DNA from: Streptomyces dioscori
Lineage (GTDB): Bacteria; Actinomycetota; Actinomycetes; Streptomycetales; Streptomycetaceae
Assembly: GCF_003024195.1 (NCBI RefSeq)
Contig: NZ_KZ679041.1
Location: 604,613-668,612, forward strand
Direction: 5' to 3'
Length of the DNA: 64,000 nt
The notes under the pieces are model-generated. The model saw only the letters and a program-made list of their open reading frames with translations. It did no database searches and was not told the origin of the DNA. Of this stretch, positions 1 to 9,585 are shown piece by piece. The position numbers and the translations under genes were made by a program. The stretch's first letter is position 1; each line of letters begins with the position of its first letter.

Positions 1-150
1 AACCCGTCCCGGAGTGGGGCGTGTCCCAAGGGTGCGCCCCGGGGCCGGTGCTGGGTGGGGGAGGTGCCCGCGCCCCGGCGGTCCGGACGGGCTCCGGCGT
101 GAGGGCGTTGGCTAAACGGGGGAGGGGCGTCGGGCCCCGTCCCGCCGTCC

Positions 151-280
151 CGGACGGTGGGTCCGCTCACGGACGGGTGGGCCGGGACGGCGGGCCGTCC
201 ACACGCGGGTAGGCCGGGACGGCGGCCCCGTTGACGCGCGGGTGGGCCCGGACAGTTGGCTCGCTCACGCACAGGCCGCC
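151..280. repeat. Four tandem ~32-bp imperfect repeats, intergenic
   Basis: Four head-to-tail units lie at 151-183, 184-215, 216-248 and 249-280. Each begins with (C/G)GGAC(G/A) and the first three end in GGGTRGGCC. They sit just past the 3' end of the DUF6493 gene. The rest of 1-337 is G-rich and shows no gene I can support. The function is unknown; a role in transcription termination is possible but not shown. Confidence 0.55.
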
Positions 281-337
281 CCGGACGGCGGTCCCGCCCC
301 CCCCCCGGAGGGCGGGGCCGCCGTTCACCGGGCGGGC

Positions 338-3223
338 TCAGCCGAGCGTGTCCCGTAGCAATCGGGCGTTTTTCACCAGCAGGCTCGAACCCTTGCGGGC
401 CGCCGTTGCCGTCACCTCGGTGATCTCCCCCCTCGCCCCGCAGCGCGACGCGCATTCCACCGCGAGTGCCAGCAGTTCGGCCAGGCCCCGGACCGGGGTG
501 TCGCGCAGCAGGCCGGGCAGGGCGGCGGCCAGGACGGCCCACACGGTCGCGTACGCACCTGTCTCCGCGGCGGTTCGCAGCGACTCGGCCGCCCTGCCCG
601 CGCCGGGCCACTCGTAGTTCAGCAGCGCCTCCAGCTGCCGTCCGAGCAGCCCGCCGTCCAACTGCTCCCGCGCGGCCAGGACCAGCAGGGCGTCCACCAC
701 CGCGATGGTGTCCATGCGCCAGAGCAGGCCGAACGCCACGGCCAGGTGTACCGACCAGCCCGCCGGGCCGCCGGACTCCGCGACGAGTGGCAGTACGCGC
801 GGCCACCCCGTCTGGGACACGCGCGGCTCGAAGTAGTCGCGTGCCATCAACTCCTCGCGGTGGTGCGGCAGCTGGGCCACCCAGAAGGGCCGGATCGGGT
901 CGGCGAGGCCGTTGTTGCCGACGTACGGCCCGACCAGCGCCGCCGCGGCCAACGGGAACTCGGGGTCGATGGCCGCCCCCGGGCGCACGGGGGTCCACCA
1001 CCCCTGCGACGCGGGCTTCGGCGGCTTGCAGTGCGGCCAGCCCTTCGGCTCCGAGTCCTGGTGCGGAAGCCCGCCCTCGCGCAGCCAGTGCGCCAGCCGC
1101 CGGCCTGCGGGGGAGTCGAGGGCTCCGGCCGCGCGGAGCACCTCGTCGTCCGACGTCGGGGTGACCCGGAGCAGCGCCTGGGCCAGGTCGACCGGCGCGG
1201 GCTCGACACCGAGTGCGTCGAGCGCCGAGATCCGTTCCAGCAGGACGGCGGCGTCCAGTGCGCCGGTGGAGAGGGTCGGTACGGCCAGCAGGAACGGCTG
1301 GGTGCCGGACTCGACGATCTCCATCGCCTCGGCGAGGCGCGCGGCGAGCAGCGAACCGGCCAGGGAGAAGCTGCTGCTCGGGCGGGTCCGGCCGAGGTGG
1401 ACGACCCGGTGCAGCAGTCCGACCCGTGCCCTCGGTTCGTCGCCCCGCACAGCGGCCGCCACGTCGTAGAGGTCCGCCTGCACCCAGTCGTAGGTCTCCT
1501 TCGGCCGGATACGCATGACCGGCTCCAGCGCCTCGGACAGCGCGGCCCGGTCCACGTGGGCGTGGCGGACCAGTCCGTCGAGGGCACGCTCGAAGGCCAC
1601 CACGTCCTGGTCGCCCGCGACGACCGCCGCGACCTCCTGCGCGAGCTCGGTGGCCGTCGGGACGGGCCCCGGCACCGGGCTCGGAACCGGCACGGGGGGC
1701 AGCGTGTCCGCGTACGCCGTGGTGACGGCGGCCTCCGCCGCACCACCCGAGTCCTGCGCACTACCCAAGTCCGCCGTGCCGCCCGATCCCCGTGCGCCGC
1801 CCGGAACCGCCGTGCCGCTCGACCCTCCTGCGCCGCCCAGGTCCGCCGTGCCGCCCGACCCTCCTGCGCCGCCCAGGTCCGCCGTGCCGCCCGACCCTCC
1901 TGCGCCGCCCAAGTCCGCCGTGCCGCCCGACCCCCCTGCGCCGCCCAAGTCCGCCTGTCCGCCGAACACTTCGCCCGCCCGAGCCGCGAGTCCAGGGCTG
2001 AGCCGTTCCGCGGCCGTCCGTAACTCCCGCAGTGCCGCCGCCCCGGCATAGCGAACGTGATGAGCCGTCAGGTCCAGTGCGCGCTCCTGCAGCGACAGTT
2101 CCCGGTGCTCGAAGGCGATGGCCAGGTCGACGAGCAGCCTGTCCGCGCGTGCCGGGTCCCGCCGGATCGACCTTTCCAGGAAGGACAGTTGGGCGCGGAC
2201 CAGTTTCTTCTCGGGGCGGAGCAGGACCCGTTCGCATGCCTCGGTGAGTGCGGCAGGTTCCAGCAGCCCCGTTTCGTCCAGGCCGGTCAGGACCTCCTGG
2301 GCGTGGGCGGCCACCGGCAACGACCGTTCCAGCAGCTCCAGATGGGCCCTTGCCAGGAGCGCGTTCTCGGCCGGTGTGCACTTCAGGGCCCGCAGGAACT
2401 CCAGGAAAGGCGCGGTCTCCATGCGCGTGCCGTCGGCCGACAGGCGCCCGAGCAGGTACTCGGCCAGCGCGGCCCGTGCGGGGGCCACCCGGGCGTGTTC
2501 GGCCGGGGTGAGTGTGAGTGTCTCCAGAACGGCCGCCGCCTGCGCCCCTCCGGGGGGATCGCCGACGAGGTCCGCGAAGAGGTTGTCGACCAGCTCGTCA
2601 CGGTCGGCGAAACCCTCGGCGGTGAGGGTGACGAGGGCTTCCAGCAGCCACACCGGGGGTCCGAAGACGAGACGCCCCGGTCTCCGCACGGCCAGGGGCA
2701 CGAGTTTCGGGGTGAAGGGGTCCGCGCGCAGCCGCTCCAGGAGGTCGGCCCCCGGTACTCCGCCCCGTACGCGCGGAGGCCGCTCCCGGTCGTTCGCGCG
2801 GTTGGAGAGCCAGGCCAGGACGAATTTCCGGGAGGCCGGCAGCGGGCAGCCGGTGTCGTGGACGAGGTGTTCGGTGACCGTGTACACCGTGTCCGAGGCC
2901 GTCGCGCTCTCGCCGAGCCGTGCGGCCAGCTCGGCGCGCCAGGCGACGGGGTGCAGGTCCAGGACGTCCACCGTCCAGGTGTCCACCTTGAAGTACCGGT
3001 AGGTCAGCAGCCAGGCCGCGGCGGCCTCGGGGGTGACCTGGCAGCCCAGCTCGGCGGCGAACAGGGCGGCCCTCACCTCCGCGGTGTTCGCCCGCCGGGA
3101 GATCGCCTCGCGGTGGGCCGTCAGCCCGGCCGCGCACGCCCCGCGCTGCTCCGGCCGCAGGGTGCCCAGCTCCCGGACCACTCCGGCGACGTCGCCGGCC
3201 TCTACAAGTTCGACCAGCTTCAT
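338..3223 (-). CDS. DUF6493 family protein with a Gly-rich 12-residue repeat insert
   Basis: This is a 961-aa soluble protein with no signal peptide or membrane segment. The N-terminus (KLVELVEAGDVAGVVREL) and the long helical, HEAT-like body resemble the actinobacterial DUF6493 family, whose members often lie near SWIM zinc-finger, MoxR ATPase and VWA genes; this is from memory of the family, and no function is assigned. Residues about 420-495 are a low-complexity insert of six 12-residue units close to GGTADLGGAGGS, probably a flexible linker between two helical halves. The ATG at 3223 has an AAGG-type ribosome site. The 5' side faces the divergent DUF1684 gene across 370 bp. Confidence 0.7.
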   Translation of the reverse strand: MKLVELVEAGDVAGVVRELGTLRPEQRGACAAGLTAHREAISRRANTAEVRAALFAAELGCQVTPEAAAAWLLTYRYFKVDTWTVDVLDLHPVAWRAELAARLGESATASDTVYTVTEHLVHDTGCPLPASRKFVLAWLSNRANDRERPPRVRGGVPGADLLERLRADPFTPKLVPLAVRRPGRLVFGPPVWLLEALVTLTAEGFADRDELVDNLFADLVGDPPGGAQAAAVLETLTLTPAEHARVAPARAALAEYLLGRLSADGTRMETAPFLEFLRALKCTPAENALLARAHLELLERSLPVAAHAQEVLTGLDETGLLEPAALTEACERVLLRPEKKLVRAQLSFLERSIRRDPARADRLLVDLAIAFEHRELSLQERALDLTAHHVRYAGAAALRELRTAAERLSPGLAARAGEVFGGQADLGGAGGSGGTADLGGAGGSGGTADLGGAGGSGGTADLGGAGGSSGTAVPGGARGSGGTADLGSAQDSGGAAEAAVTTAYADTLPPVPVPSPVPGPVPTATELAQEVAAVVAGDQDVVAFERALDGLVRHAHVDRAALSEALEPVMRIRPKETYDWVQADLYDVAAAVRGDEPRARVGLLHRVVHLGRTRPSSSFSLAGSLLAARLAEAMEIVESGTQPFLLAVPTLSTGALDAAVLLERISALDALGVEPAPVDLAQALLRVTPTSDDEVLRAAGALDSPAGRRLAHWLREGGLPHQDSEPKGWPHCKPPKPASQGWWTPVRPGAAIDPEFPLAAAALVGPYVGNNGLADPIRPFWVAQLPHHREELMARDYFEPRVSQTGWPRVLPLVAESGGPAGWSVHLAVAFGLLWRMDTIAVVDALLVLAAREQLDGGLLGRQLEALLNYEWPGAGRAAESLRTAAETGAYATVWAVLAAALPGLLRDTPVRGLAELLALAVECASRCGARGEITEVTATAARKGSSLLVKNARLLRDTLG
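1740..1963. repeat. 36-bp coding minisatellite inside the DUF6493 gene
   Basis: About six units of 36 bp encode GGTADLGGAGGS and variants (GGQADL, SGTAVPGGARGS, GGTADLGSAQDS). The three central copies are nearly identical in DNA, which suggests recent expansion by slippage or unequal recombination. Because the unit is a multiple of three, copy-number change would keep the frame. Confidence 0.85.
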
Positions 3224-3593
3224 CGTGCCGCCTTCGTCCTTTACGTATAGGTAAGTAGGCCCAGAGAGTGGTGAGTTGAGCCACGCGGGACACGCTAGAG
3301 CCGCGCACCGACAGGACGAAGAAAACGTTCAGACGGCAACGATCGAGGTGGTTGAGACGCCGACGGTCGAGATCCGGGCGGAGTGGCCGCCCGGGGCGGT
3401 GCCCCCGCGCGCAGCCACCCCGGCATGAGACTCGTCGTCTCGCCACCTGAGACGCATGTTTGACATTAGGTGACCTTATGAACGATAAAGGACATGCTTT
3501 GACCATCTATTAACGATCCGTGTTCGCCCTACCGGTGATCCGGAGATCCGGAGATCCGGGATCGCCGCCACCTCCTAGTCGAATGAGTCCGCC
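3224..3593. other. Divergent intergenic region, 370 bp
   Basis: This gap separates the divergent DUF6493 and DUF1684 genes. Around 3460-3520 it is AT-rich relative to the window (TTAGGTGACCTTATGAACG, TTTGACCATCTATTAACG), as expected for promoters. A short triplication of GATCCGGA lies at about 3538-3560. I see no small gene and no convincing paired -35/-10. Confidence 0.4.
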
Positions 3594-4322
3594 GTGTCAC
3601 AGCCCACCGCCTCCCCGGCCTCCGTCGACCCCGGGGAGGAGTGGAAGGTCTGGCGTGCCGAGCGCCACCGCTCGCTCACCTCGCCGACCGGGAACCTCGC
3701 CCTCGTCGAGACCCGCTGGCTGCCCGCCGGCGAGGAGCCCGACGCCGAGGCCGCCCGCGCCGGGCAGCCGGACAGCGTGACGGTCACCACGCTCCGGCGC
3801 ACCGACCTCGTCACCGGTGAACCCGAGCACGGCCTGCGCCTGTGGGACGCGGACTCGCCCGCCGTCCGGCACTTCGACGGTGTCAGCGCCTTCGCGTACG
3901 ACCCGGCGTGGGTCCTGGAAGCGACCTACACCCCCGTGCCCGGCGCCCGCCGCGTCGCGTTCGAGCATCTGAGGGACAACGGCGGCACCCGTGAGCTGGT
4001 CGTCCCGGGCGACATCACGCTCACCGTCGACGGCCGTGAGTACACCCTCAGCGCATTCGACGACGACGGCACCCTGCTCCTCGTCTTCGGCGACCCGACC
4101 AACGGGGACACCACCTACGGCGCCGGCCGTTTCCTGTTCGTACGGCGTACCGAGGACGACAACCGGGTGATCCTCGACTTCAACCGGGCCTTCGTGCCGC
4201 CCTGCGGGTTCTCCGATCAGTACAACTGTCCGATGCCGCCGCGGCAGAACCGCTTCCACCTGGCCGTCCGGGCCGGTGAGAAGCTTCCCCTCTTCCGCGA
4301 CGGCTTCCCGGCCGATCACTGA
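3594..4322 (+). CDS. DUF1684 domain-containing protein
   Basis: This is a 242-aa cytosolic protein. DUF1684 is recognised by the N-terminal TGNLALVETRWL segment and the C-terminal signature FNRAFVPPCGFSDQYNCP, in which paired Cys/Pro residues precede MPPRQNRFHLAVRAGEK. Family members are about 170-280 aa and have no proven enzymatic role. The GTG start at 3594 has no good ribosome site. The gene ends 83 bp before the peptide-importer operon and points the same way, so it may be co-transcribed with it. Operon membership is inference. Confidence 0.75.
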   Translation: MSQPTASPASVDPGEEWKVWRAERHRSLTSPTGNLALVETRWLPAGEEPDAEAARAGQPDSVTVTTLRRTDLVTGEPEHGLRLWDADSPAVRHFDGVSAFAYDPAWVLEATYTPVPGARRVAFEHLRDNGGTRELVVPGDITLTVDGREYTLSAFDDDGTLLLVFGDPTNGDTTYGAGRFLFVRRTEDDNRVILDFNRAFVPPCGFSDQYNCPMPPRQNRFHLAVRAGEKLPLFRDGFPADH

Positions 4323-4405
4323 TCGCCCCTCCACACTGAATCCCGTAGCACCGGGCAGTTCCCGGCAGCATCCCGCGGCTCCTCGTACCGAAGGCATCTG
4401 AACCC

Positions 4406-5935
4406 ATGAGCAAGAACAGCAGGACCAGAGCGTCCCTCTACGGCACCGCCACCGTGGCCACCCTCGCCCTCGGCCTCACCGCCTGCGGCGGCGGCTCGGA
4501 CGGCGGCAGCGCCTCCGCCGGCACCTGGGACAAGAACGCCACCGTGAACATCGGCTCGCTCTACGAGCCGCAGAACCTCGACAACACCGCGGGCGGCGGC
4601 CAGGGCGTCACCGAGGCCCTGAACGGCAACGTCTACGAGGGTCTGTTCAAACTCACGGACGACGGCAAGGTCGAGAAGCTCCTCGCCCAGAACCACGAGG
4701 TCAGCAAGGACGGCCTGACCTACACCTTCACCCTGCGTGACGGTGTGAAGTTCCACAGCGGCAAGGAACTGACCAGCGCGGACGTCAAGTACAGCCTGGA
4801 GAAGGTGCTCGCGAAGGACTCGCAGTCCGCCCGCAAGAGCAACCTCGAAGTCGTCAAGGACATCGCCACCCCCGACGCGAAGACCGTCAAGGTCACCCTG
4901 TCGAAGAAGTCGATCTCCTTCGTCTACAACCTGTCCTACGTCTGGATCATCAACTCCGAGGCCGAGAACCTCAAGACGACCGAGGACGGCACCGGCCCGT
5001 ACAAGCTCGCCAAGTGGACCCGCGGCTCCGCGCTGAGCCTCGACCGCTTCGCCGGCTACTGGGGCGACGCCGCCGCCAACAAGAAGGCCGTCTACCACTA
5101 CTACAAGGACGCCTCCGCGCTGAACAACGCGCTGCTGACCAACGCCGTCGACGTGGTCACCAGCGAGCAGTCGCCCGACGCCCTGGAGCAGTTCAAGAGC
5201 AACAAGAACTACAAGGTCAACGACGGCGACTCCACCACCAAGCTGCTGCTCGCCTTCAACGACAAGGCCAAGCCCTTCACGGACGTCAAGGTCCGTCAGG
5301 CCGTCTCCGCCGCCATCGACGACAAGAAGCTGCTCGAATCCGTCTGGGGCGGCTACGGCAAGCTCATCGGCTCGATGGTGCCGCCGACCGACCCCTGGTA
5401 CGAGGACCTCACCGACGTCAACGCCTACGACGTCACCAAGGCCAAGAAACTGCTCGACGAGGCCGGCTACGCCAAGGGCTTCTCCTTCACCCTCGACACG
5501 CCGAACTACGACCCGCACCCCACCGCCGCGACCTTCATCAAGTCGCAGCTCGCCAAGGTCGGCATCACCGTCAAGATCAACACGATCACGCCGGACGAGT
5601 GGTACACGAAGGTCTACAAGAACCGCGACTTCACGGCCACGCTCCAGGAGCACGTCAACGACCGCGACCTGGTCTGGTACGGCAACCCCGACTTCTACTG
5701 GGGCTACGACGACAAGCAGGTCACCCAGTGGGTCGAGCAGGCCGAAGAGGCCTCCACGACCGAGGAGCAGACCGAGCTGCTGAAGAAGGTCAACCGGAAG
5801 ACGGCCGAGGACGCGGCCAGCGACTGGCTCTACCTCTACCCGCAGATCGTCGTCGCGAGCAGCAAGCTCTCGGGCTACCCGCTCAACGGCCTGAACTCGC
5901 AGTTCTACGCCTACGACATCAAGAAGAAGGGCTGA
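4406..5935 (+). CDS. Family 5 ABC transporter substrate-binding lipoprotein
   Basis: This is a 509-aa extracytoplasmic lipoprotein. Residues 1-27 form a lipoprotein signal ending in the lipobox LTAC, followed by a Gly/Ser linker. The mature part has the SBP_bac_5 layout (PQNLDNTAGGGQGV, FTLRDGVKFHSGKELTSADV, DGTGPYKLAKW), typical of binding proteins for oligopeptides, opines or nickel. It is the first gene of a five-gene importer operon; its stop overlaps the next start in TGATG. The ligand cannot be read from sequence, although peptides are the commonest ligand for this family in actinomycetes. Confidence 0.93.
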   Translation: MSKNSRTRASLYGTATVATLALGLTACGGGSDGGSASAGTWDKNATVNIGSLYEPQNLDNTAGGGQGVTEALNGNVYEGLFKLTDDGKVEKLLAQNHEVSKDGLTYTFTLRDGVKFHSGKELTSADVKYSLEKVLAKDSQSARKSNLEVVKDIATPDAKTVKVTLSKKSISFVYNLSYVWIINSEAENLKTTEDGTGPYKLAKWTRGSALSLDRFAGYWGDAAANKKAVYHYYKDASALNNALLTNAVDVVTSEQSPDALEQFKSNKNYKVNDGDSTTKLLLAFNDKAKPFTDVKVRQAVSAAIDDKKLLESVWGGYGKLIGSMVPPTDPWYEDLTDVNAYDVTKAKKLLDEAGYAKGFSFTLDTPNYDPHPTAATFIKSQLAKVGITVKINTITPDEWYTKVYKNRDFTATLQEHVNDRDLVWYGNPDFYWGYDDKQVTQWVEQAEEASTTEEQTELLKKVNRKTAEDAASDWLYLYPQIVVASSKLSGYPLNGLNSQFYAYDIKKKG

Positions 5936-6900
5936 TGGGGCGCTATCTCCTGCGCCGCCTCGCGTTCCTCCTGGTGTCGCTGGCCCTGGCGAGCGTGGTG
6001 CTCTTCGTACTGCTGCGCCTGCTCCCCGGCGACCCGGCCAACGCGCTCACCTCGGTGGGCGCCAGTCCGGAACAGATCGCCGCGGCCCGCCACTCCATCG
6101 GCTCCGACCGTCCGCTGCCCGAACAGTTCACCCACTGGCTCGGGCAGCTGACGAGCGGTGACCTCGGCACGTCCTTCGTCAGCTCGCTGCCGGTCGGCCC
6201 CGAGGTCACCGCCCGCCTGAACGTCACGGTGCCGCTGACCCTGGCCGCGTTCGTCCTGGCCGTCCTCGTCGCCGTACCGGTCGGCTTCGTGGCCGCGTAC
6301 AAGCGCCGCACCTGGTACGGGGCGGTGCTCAGCGGGATCTCCCAGCTGGGCATCGCCGTGCCGGTGTTCTGGCTCGGCATGATCCTCATCGCCGTGTTCG
6401 CGCTGAACGCGGGCTGGCTCCCCTCCGGCGGCTTCCCGCAGGACGGCTGGGACGCACCCGCCGAAGCCGTCCGCTCGCTCGTTCTGCCGGTGGTCACCAT
6501 CGCGCTCGTGATGGGCGCCTCCCTGATCCGGTACGTCCGTTCCGCCACCCTCGACGTCCTCGGCAGCGACTATCTGCGCACCGCGCGGGCTCTGGGCGCG
6601 TCCTTCCCGCGGGCCATGTGGCGGCACGGGCTGCGGAACGCCTCCGTCCCCGTGATCTCCATCCTCGGGATCGAACTCGCCTCGACCCTGCTCGGCGCGG
6701 TCGTCGTCGAGTCGGTGTACGCGCTGCCCGGTCTCGGCTCGCTGCTCGCCACCGGTATCGCCCAGCACGACTACCCGGTCGTCCAGGGCGTCCTCTTCGT
6801 CTCGACCCTCGCCGTCCTCCTGATCGGCTTCGCCGCCGACCTGGTCCAGCGGATCATCGACCCGCGACTGCGCGGACGGCTCTCCGGAGGTGCCCGATGA
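5935..6900 (+). CDS. ABC transporter permease, DppB type
   Basis: This is a 321-aa inner-membrane protein with an N-terminal transmembrane segment (LLRRLAFLLVSLALASVVLF), a periplasmic loop containing LLPGDPANAL, and five further helices. The EAA loop that contacts the ATPase is visible near residues 205-225 (RTARALGASFPRAMWRHGLR). The ATG at 5935 overlaps the binding-protein stop by one base, implying translational coupling. It pairs with the next permease to form the membrane channel. Confidence 0.93.
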   Translation: MGRYLLRRLAFLLVSLALASVVLFVLLRLLPGDPANALTSVGASPEQIAAARHSIGSDRPLPEQFTHWLGQLTSGDLGTSFVSSLPVGPEVTARLNVTVPLTLAAFVLAVLVAVPVGFVAAYKRRTWYGAVLSGISQLGIAVPVFWLGMILIAVFALNAGWLPSGGFPQDGWDAPAEAVRSLVLPVVTIALVMGASLIRYVRSATLDVLGSDYLRTARALGASFPRAMWRHGLRNASVPVISILGIELASTLLGAVVVESVYALPGLGSLLATGIAQHDYPVVQGVLFVSTLAVLLIGFAADLVQRIIDPRLRGRLSGGAR

Positions 6901-7778
6901 CCCTGCCGGCCGCTCCGCTCAAGGAGACGGAGCCTTCGAAGGAGACGACGCCGGTCTCGCGCCGACGCCGTTCCGCCACGCTGCTCGCGGGCTGCTCGCT
7001 GACCGCCCTGATCGCGCTGCTCGCCCTCGTCTCGCTCGTCTGGCTGCCCTTCGACACCGACGACACCTCCGGCGGCCGGCTCGCCGGCCCCGGCGACGGA
7101 CACCTCCTCGGTACGGACAAGCTGGGCCGGGACCTGCTCACCCAGCTGATGACCGGCGCCCGTATCGCCGTGCAGGCGGGACTCGGCTCGGTCGCCATCG
7201 CCGCGCTCGTCGGAGTCACCCTCGGGGTGCTCGCCGCGTTCGCGCAGGGCTGGCTCGACGACACCCTCGCCGCGTTCCTCGACATCCTCATCGCTTTCCC
7301 GACGCTGCTGCTCGCGATGCTCGTCGTGGCCGCCCGCTCGGCGACCCTCGGCTCCGCGATCCTCGCCATCGGCCTGGCCCAGAGCGCGGTGGTCGCCCGG
7401 CTCGTGCGGATCCTCGTCAAGCGGGTCCTGGCGCGGGACTACATCACCGCCGCCCGGACCTCGGGCACCTCCTGGCCGCGTACGGTCGCGGCGCACATCC
7501 TGCCGAACATCTGGCCCACCCTCGTGGTCAACCTGGCCCTCCAGTTCGGCCTGGCCGTGCTCGCCGAGGCCGGACTGTCCTACCTCGGCCTCGGCGCCCC
7601 GCCGCCCAACGCCTCCTGGGGCCGCATGCTGCAGGAAGCACAGGCCACCTTCACCACCGCACCCGCGGGCGCGCTGGCCCCCGGCATCCTGCTGGTCGTG
7701 CTCGTCGTCGGCGTCAACCTCGTCGCCGACGGACTGCGCGACACCCTCGACCCGGCGACCCGCCGGAGGCGCACATGA
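6897..7778 (+). CDS. ABC transporter permease, DppC type
   Basis: This is a 293-aa inner-membrane protein. An N-terminal cytosolic extension precedes the first helix, followed by the family motif LLGTDKLGRDLLTQL and an EAA loop (AARTSGTSWPRTVAAHILPN). The start overlaps the previous stop as ATGA. It is the second half of the heterodimeric peptide-type permease encoded by this operon. Confidence 0.93.
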   Translation: MTLPAAPLKETEPSKETTPVSRRRRSATLLAGCSLTALIALLALVSLVWLPFDTDDTSGGRLAGPGDGHLLGTDKLGRDLLTQLMTGARIAVQAGLGSVAIAALVGVTLGVLAAFAQGWLDDTLAAFLDILIAFPTLLLAMLVVAARSATLGSAILAIGLAQSAVVARLVRILVKRVLARDYITAARTSGTSWPRTVAAHILPNIWPTLVVNLALQFGLAVLAEAGLSYLGLGAPPPNASWGRMLQEAQATFTTAPAGALAPGILLVVLVVGVNLVADGLRDTLDPATRRRRT

Positions 7779-8599
7779 CCCCCCGAGACACTCCCCCCGG
7801 TCCCCTCCTCGACGTACGCGGTCTGACCGTGCGCACCGACGACGGGCGCACCCTCGTCGACGACCTCTCCTTCACCGTCGGCGGCGGCGAACGACTCGGT
7901 CTGATCGGCGAGTCCGGTTCCGGCAAGTCCCTGACCACCCTCGCCCTGCTGGGGCTGCTGCCCGACGGCATGACCGCCACCGGCAGCGTCGAACTGGCCG
8001 GTACGCAGATCGTCGGCGCCCCCGAGAAGCGCCTCACCGCCGTACGCGGCCGGGACGCGGCCGTGGTCTTCCAGGAGCCCCTGACCGCCCTCGACCCGCT
8101 GATGCGGATGGGCCGCCAGATCGCCGAGCCGCTGGCCCGCAGGACCGGCCTCAAAGGCCGTGACCTGCGCACCGCCGTCACCGACGCGCTCGTACGGGTG
8201 AGGCTGCCCGAACCCGACCGCATCGCCCACGCCTTCCCGCACGAGATCTCCGGCGGACAGCGCCAGCGGGTCGCCCTCGCCATGGCGCTGGCCTGCGAAC
8301 CGAGCCTGCTCATCGCCGACGAACCCACCACCGCGCTCGACGTCTCCGTCCAGGCCGAGATGCTGGACCTGCTCGACACCCTCGTCCGCGAACGCGAGAT
8401 GGCCGTGCTGTTCGTCAGCCACGACCTCGCCGTGGTCGCCAAGGTGACCGACCGGGTGCTGGTGCTGAAGGACGGGCGGGCCGTCGAGGAGGGCCCCGTC
8501 CTGGACGTCGTCACCGCGCCGAAGGCCGGGTACACCCGGGCGCTGGTCGCAGGCGCCCGGAAACTGGAGTCCGCCCTGGACCTGAGGAGCCCGCGATGA
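7775..8599 (+). CDS. ABC transporter ATP-binding protein, DppD type
   Basis: This is a 274-aa ATPase subunit. Walker A is GESGSGKS at residues 45-52, the signature is SGGQRQR, Walker B is LLIADEPT, and the switch His is in FVSHDLAVV. It overlaps the permease stop as ATGA. It works as a heterodimer with the following ATPase. The C-terminal oligopeptide/dipeptide extension of the family (usually with a Cys-rich Fe-S site) is short here, ending about 30 residues after KAGYTRALV, and no Cys cluster is seen. Confidence 0.92.
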   Translation: MTPRDTPPGPLLDVRGLTVRTDDGRTLVDDLSFTVGGGERLGLIGESGSGKSLTTLALLGLLPDGMTATGSVELAGTQIVGAPEKRLTAVRGRDAAVVFQEPLTALDPLMRMGRQIAEPLARRTGLKGRDLRTAVTDALVRVRLPEPDRIAHAFPHEISGGQRQRVALAMALACEPSLLIADEPTTALDVSVQAEMLDLLDTLVREREMAVLFVSHDLAVVAKVTDRVLVLKDGRAVEEGPVLDVVTAPKAGYTRALVAGARKLESALDLRSPR

Positions 8600-9396
8600 C
8601 CCCCGAGCCGAAGCCGACGGACGGGGCGCGGGCGACACCCGTGCTGGAGCTCGCGGACGTGGCCGTACGCTACCGGGGCGCCGCCGCCGACGTCGTACAG
8701 GGTGTGTCCCTGGCCGTCGAGCCGGGGCAGTCGCTGGCCCTGGTGGGGGAGTCCGGCGCCGGCAAGACGACGCTGCTGCGGATCCTGCTTGGACTCGCCC
8801 GTCCCACCGCGGGTACCGTCCGCTTCGACGGCGAGCCGCTCGCCCCGCGCGACCGGCGGCAGATGCGCCGCTTCCGGCGGGGTGTCCAGTGCGTGTTCCA
8901 GGACCCGTACTCCTCCCTCGACCCCAGCCGCCGCGTCGCCGCGATCGTCGCCGAACCACTGCGCTCCCTGGGGCTCGACTCCCGCACGACCGCCGCGCCG
9001 AAGGTGGCCGCCGCGCTGGAACGGGTCGGGCTGCCGGCCGACGCGGCCTCCCGCTACCCGCACGAGTTCTCCGGCGGCCAGCGACAGCGCATCGCGATCG
9101 CCCGCGCCATCGTGTGCGACCCGCGCGTGCTGCTCGCCGACGAACCCGTGAGCGCGCTCGACGTCACCACCCGGGTCAAGGTCGTCGACCTGCTGGCCGA
9201 GCTGAAGGAGGAACGGCGGCTGACTCTTGTCATGGTCTCCCACGACCTGTCGGTCGTGGCCTCCCTGTGCGAGCGCACGGCGGTACTGGAGAGCGGCCGA
9301 CTCGTCGAACAGGGCGACACCGCGCAGGTGTTGGGTGACCCGGCCCACCCGTACACCCGGCGCCTCATCGACAGCGTGCCGCGGCTGCCGGTCTGA
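8596..9396 (+). CDS. ABC transporter ATP-binding protein, DppF type
   Basis: This is the 266-aa second ATPase of the importer. Walker A is GESGAGKT at residues 51-58, the signature is SGGQRQR, Walker B is VLLADEPV, and the H-loop is MVSHDLSVV. It starts in an ATGA overlap with the preceding gene and closes the operon. The stop is followed by the short palindrome AAGGGCGCCCTT, which has no loop and is only a weak terminator candidate. Confidence 0.92.
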   Translation: MTPEPKPTDGARATPVLELADVAVRYRGAAADVVQGVSLAVEPGQSLALVGESGAGKTTLLRILLGLARPTAGTVRFDGEPLAPRDRRQMRRFRRGVQCVFQDPYSSLDPSRRVAAIVAEPLRSLGLDSRTTAAPKVAAALERVGLPADAASRYPHEFSGGQRQRIAIARAIVCDPRVLLADEPVSALDVTTRVKVVDLLAELKEERRLTLVMVSHDLSVVASLCERTAVLESGRLVEQGDTAQVLGDPAHPYTRRLIDSVPRLPV

Positions 9397-9585
9397 AGGG
9401 CGCCCTTCCTGTGAGCCTCGGCGTCGGGCCCGTGCGAGCACGAGGGTGTGGCTAGACTCGCGCCCCATGCTTAGCCCCATGCGTGACTCCGGCCCCACCA
9501 ACCCGTGGCAGCAGCCCCCTTCCGGCGCGACGGCCACCGACGCCGGGGAGGGCAGAAGGGCGGCCGGGGGGAGGGGCGGCGCCGG

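Noticed and set aside
9397..9412. Palindrome AAGGGCGCCCTT after the peptide importer as a terminator
   Set aside because: It has no loop, so it cannot form a stable RNA hairpin by itself.
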